Shown one piece after another: positions 61,622 to 64,000 of a stretch of DNA of 64,000 nt; within the stretch, counting starts at the first letter, position 1; every line of letters starts with the position of its first letter. A program made the position numbers and the translations under genes. The notes beneath the pieces are model-generated. The model was not told the origin of the DNA, searched no databases, and saw nothing but the letters and a program-made list of their open reading frames with translations. Source of the DNA: Vanilla planifolia (Eukaryota > Streptophyta > Magnoliopsida > Asparagales > Orchidaceae). The stretch spans positions 19,909,501-19,973,500 of the forward strand of contig CM043869.1 in the NCBI GenBank assembly GCA_023846275.1, read 5' to 3'.

Positions 61622-62025
61622 GTAATGCTTGTTGATGTGTCAATTACAATTATTTTAGTAGTCATTTATGCTGTCTTCTTTATGATTTATTTATTCTAAA
61701 TTATATTTTTTCTATTATTAAGCAATAAATTCTATTAAATGTTTGACATCCTTCCATTTCCCATTATCTGTTAGAAATAGATATGCCTTGCATTTGTCAT
61801 ATAAGAACACGAGAATATAAGAGGGATTTCTTTGTATATCAATTTGTGATTGCATGTAAAGTGTGATATGTTTATTGCAAATAACTAATCCATTGCAGCT
61901 AATTTGGTTCTTTATTGTCATGTAAATGACAAAAAGTGTGTGTTGAGTTTATCTTAGGTCGCTTTTAATTTGGCATGAGGTGCCATATCTTGAAATAGTT
62001 TGACTGAAAAACACACATTAATTTT

Positions 62026-62324
62026 AGGAGACATTTGGTTAAGTATTATTTATATAGTATTGACATTTAAAACATAGTGTTATATAGATCTTAATTTTAC
62101 CTAAAATTTATCAATTTTTTTTAATTGTTTAGACGAATGTTATCTAAATAATCTATTATTCTTATCATTAATATGAAGTAGTTCATCATCTAGATGTTGC
62201 TTATATTTGCAAAATACAATTAAAATTTTAAGTAATATTATGTAAATGTGTAATAAAATAATGCACTTAATATATTTAAATAATATTATAGTATATGCCA
62301 TTATAGCTTAACCAAATGCCCTTC
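62026..62324. mobile_element. MITE-like element with terminal inverted repeats
   Basis: About 300 bp of very AT-rich sequence between GACATTTGGTTAAGTATTA (left) and TATAGCTTAACCAAATGCCC (right). The outer 15 or so bases are inverted repeats (CATTTGGTTAAG). The terminal sequence resembles hAT-type or similar MITEs. Exact ends and target duplication could not be fixed. It starts about 10 bp after the end of detectable match between the two segmental copies. Confidence 0.55.
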
Positions 62325-64000
62325 TGATGTTTAATTTTGCCATTAGCTCTTGGCAGTATCATCTCAACTTTGCTTCTTGCTGTCATGTAGCATTATTCTT
62401 TAGTAATGGTCTGCTACACATATTGGTTGTAATTTCCACTTTATGAGTTACTAAATTATATGCTTTATGTCAACACTTATATTGATTGGTTTTGTTATTA
62501 TTATGCATTTATTTAGTGAAATCAATATATAACAAGTCATTATCCATGTCAAATGCTTGTGAAGCCAACATCAAGCCTACGAAAGGTCCCCTTTTTGCCA
62601 GTTGCTTCTTATTTACAGAGAAAATAAAGATCATTATAGGATACACTCTCAAAAGTTTTCTAAGTCATTAAAGCCATTTTTGTATTTTTTTAATCATCCT
62701 TCTCAAGAATAGGGGCCACCCTTTTCGTCTTTTCTTGATAATGTTTCTCTTATTTTCTTGTGAACTCGAGGCCATAGCCTTGGGTGTGTTTATTGAGATA
62801 TTTGTATGACCATTTTAGAAATCTTTCATATTTTAAGGGAGGCTATACTATTTATTAAGTTAGAAAAGCCAAATTGTCCATCTAATTCAATTTAAACACA
62901 TCAATGTTTAGAAACAACTAATCAAATTATAGTTTTTGTATTCCAATTGTCAATTAACATCTAAATAAAGTTAGATGGACTTAGCTATTACTAATAATCT
63001 TATGAGAATTTATCCAAGTCATTTTTAATTTAAATTTATTTAAAGACATTAATTGACTTGGTTTTAGGATTAATTATATACCTTAACCCATTTAACACCA
63101 TTACTTAGTCCCTTGTAATGGTTTAGGATTTTACTATCATCAAGCAAATTCTAAAAGACTACTTGAATATCTTTCTAGAATTATCTAGAAAAATAATAGA
63201 ATGATTCAAGGGCACTAGGAGAATATGCCCTTTTCTTAAACTAAGACTTCTTCAACCTTAATTGTGAAGCAATTGGTTTTGATTAAACCCTACATTTAGA
63301 ATTGGCTGTTGCAACTCTCATAACAACAAATGGAGTTCTTTTGGGCCATCCTCATGATGATTATTGATTATATTAAAGCATTGCAAGCTATAGGCATGCC
63401 TTAAGTCTTAAATAAGATGTTTTTTGTGACCATATAATATTATAGTTTTATAGAATCATATAGCCATACCTTAAATCATAAATAGGATGTTTTTCTCATA
63501 AGTCAATTTATTAGTTGTGGCGATTATTCATCAAGCTATAAGCATATTAAACATAATAGATGGTATTAGTATAATATCCTTGTTGGTTATTTTGGGGAGC
63601 ATTTTTGTTCATAGAAGCATGGATTTGTTAGCTTATGCTTTGTGAAGTTGGGTGAAAAAATAGGCTCGAATCCCAATGCATGTTGCAAAATATTTTTGAA
63701 AGTTGGTGTTAGGGCCAATGTTACCTATTTTTGTGATAAAAAATGGACATATTTGTCTTTTTTCACATTTCATTCAAAACTGTTATGGAACAATCTAATC
63801 TTTACACATAATATATTCAAACCTATTGCAAGAATACTTTTTCAACCACATTCAATCAAATAAAATTAAAATTTCATTTAAAAGACACTTTTTTTGTTCC
63901 TTTCATAAATGGAAATAACCACAACAAATATACCCAATATTTTTTTTGACAAGCTTTCTAAAATGTGCCCCTACTAGAGTTACCTTCTAAGTTAAATGAG
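62325..64000. other. Right flank, at most one doubtful exon
   Basis: Outside the duplicated segment. A frame at about 62517-62632 after TATTTAG reads NKSLSMSNACEANIKPTKG then PLFASCFLFTE, which could be the next kinesin exon (the family has a GPL.PF.EL motif there), but the likeness is weak. The rest shows no motif or structure. Confidence 0.4.

Larger units (their letters stand above)
41531..62015. repeat. Tandem segmental duplication, copy 2
   Basis: Direct-orientation partner of 18164-41400, starting about 130 bp after copy 1 ends. Anchors: 41531/18164, 43980/20500, 47060/23580, 49010/25570, 52800/31490, 54570/33180, 57360/35940, 59290/37310, 60640/39990, 61565/40924. It has lost segments and gained local duplications at 48.9-52.3 kb and 57.8-58.75 kb. 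Confidence 0.9.

Noticed and set aside
1-64000. tRNA, rRNA, CRISPR arrays, organelle-derived inserts or telomere/centromere satellites
   Set aside because: No tRNA boxes with cloverleaf partners, rRNA core sequences, regularly spaced short repeats or telomere repeats were seen on reading either strand.

Overview
The window looks like nuclear DNA of a land plant with a large, repeat-rich genome. It is very AT-rich, almost nothing in it reads as a long open frame, and it is full of decayed retroelements. The one host gene that can be recognised is spread over more than 20 kb by introns of about 7 and 12 kb. A gymnosperm would fit, but nothing here proves it.

The centre of the window is a tandem segmental duplication. 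Copy 1 runs from about 18164 to about 41400 and copy 2 from about 41531 to about 62015. In stretches compared by eye the copies agree at perhaps 85-90%. Each copy carries the remains of one plus-strand kinesin gene of the plant CENP-E-like KIN-7 group. In copy 1 thirteen exon relics can be followed in the right order, from the start codon region (18314) past the motor domain (30.0-31.9 kb) and neck (38.8-39.5 kb) to 40980. Copy 2 keeps relics of only exons 1, 8, 9 and 13. Both copies are pseudogenes, with stops, frameshifts, lost splice sites and, in copy 1, changes in all three nucleotide-binding motifs.

The introns hold older insertions that are present in both copies and so predate the duplication. 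A Ty3-type gag fossil lies in intron 1 (23.56-24.0 and 47.04-47.51 kb). A decayed LINE with recognisable reverse-transcriptase blocks lies in intron 9 (about 33.7-36.2 and 55.1-57.6 kb). After duplication copy 2 was rearranged. It has a local tandem duplication followed by losses at 48.9-52.8 kb, loss of exons 2-7 at a junction near 52790, loss of exons 10-12 at a junction near 60635, and a new 488-bp tandem repeat at 57.8-58.75 kb.

Left of the duplication, exon-like pieces encoding coiled coil (7.15-8.44 kb and 14.0 kb, plus strand) may be the 3' part of a third, upstream kinesin copy. That flank also holds a compact, young-looking LTR element of TRIM type (2299-3492) with a clean 5-bp target duplication, a worn Ty1/copia pol tail (12.14-12.66 kb) and several simple repeats. 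To the right, a MITE-like element (62026-62324) sits at the edge of copy 2. The last 1.7 kb holds at most one doubtful exon-like piece. No functional gene, RNA gene or CRISPR array could be supported. I found no new biological system. The notable content is the decaying kinesin array and what its insertions and junctions record.
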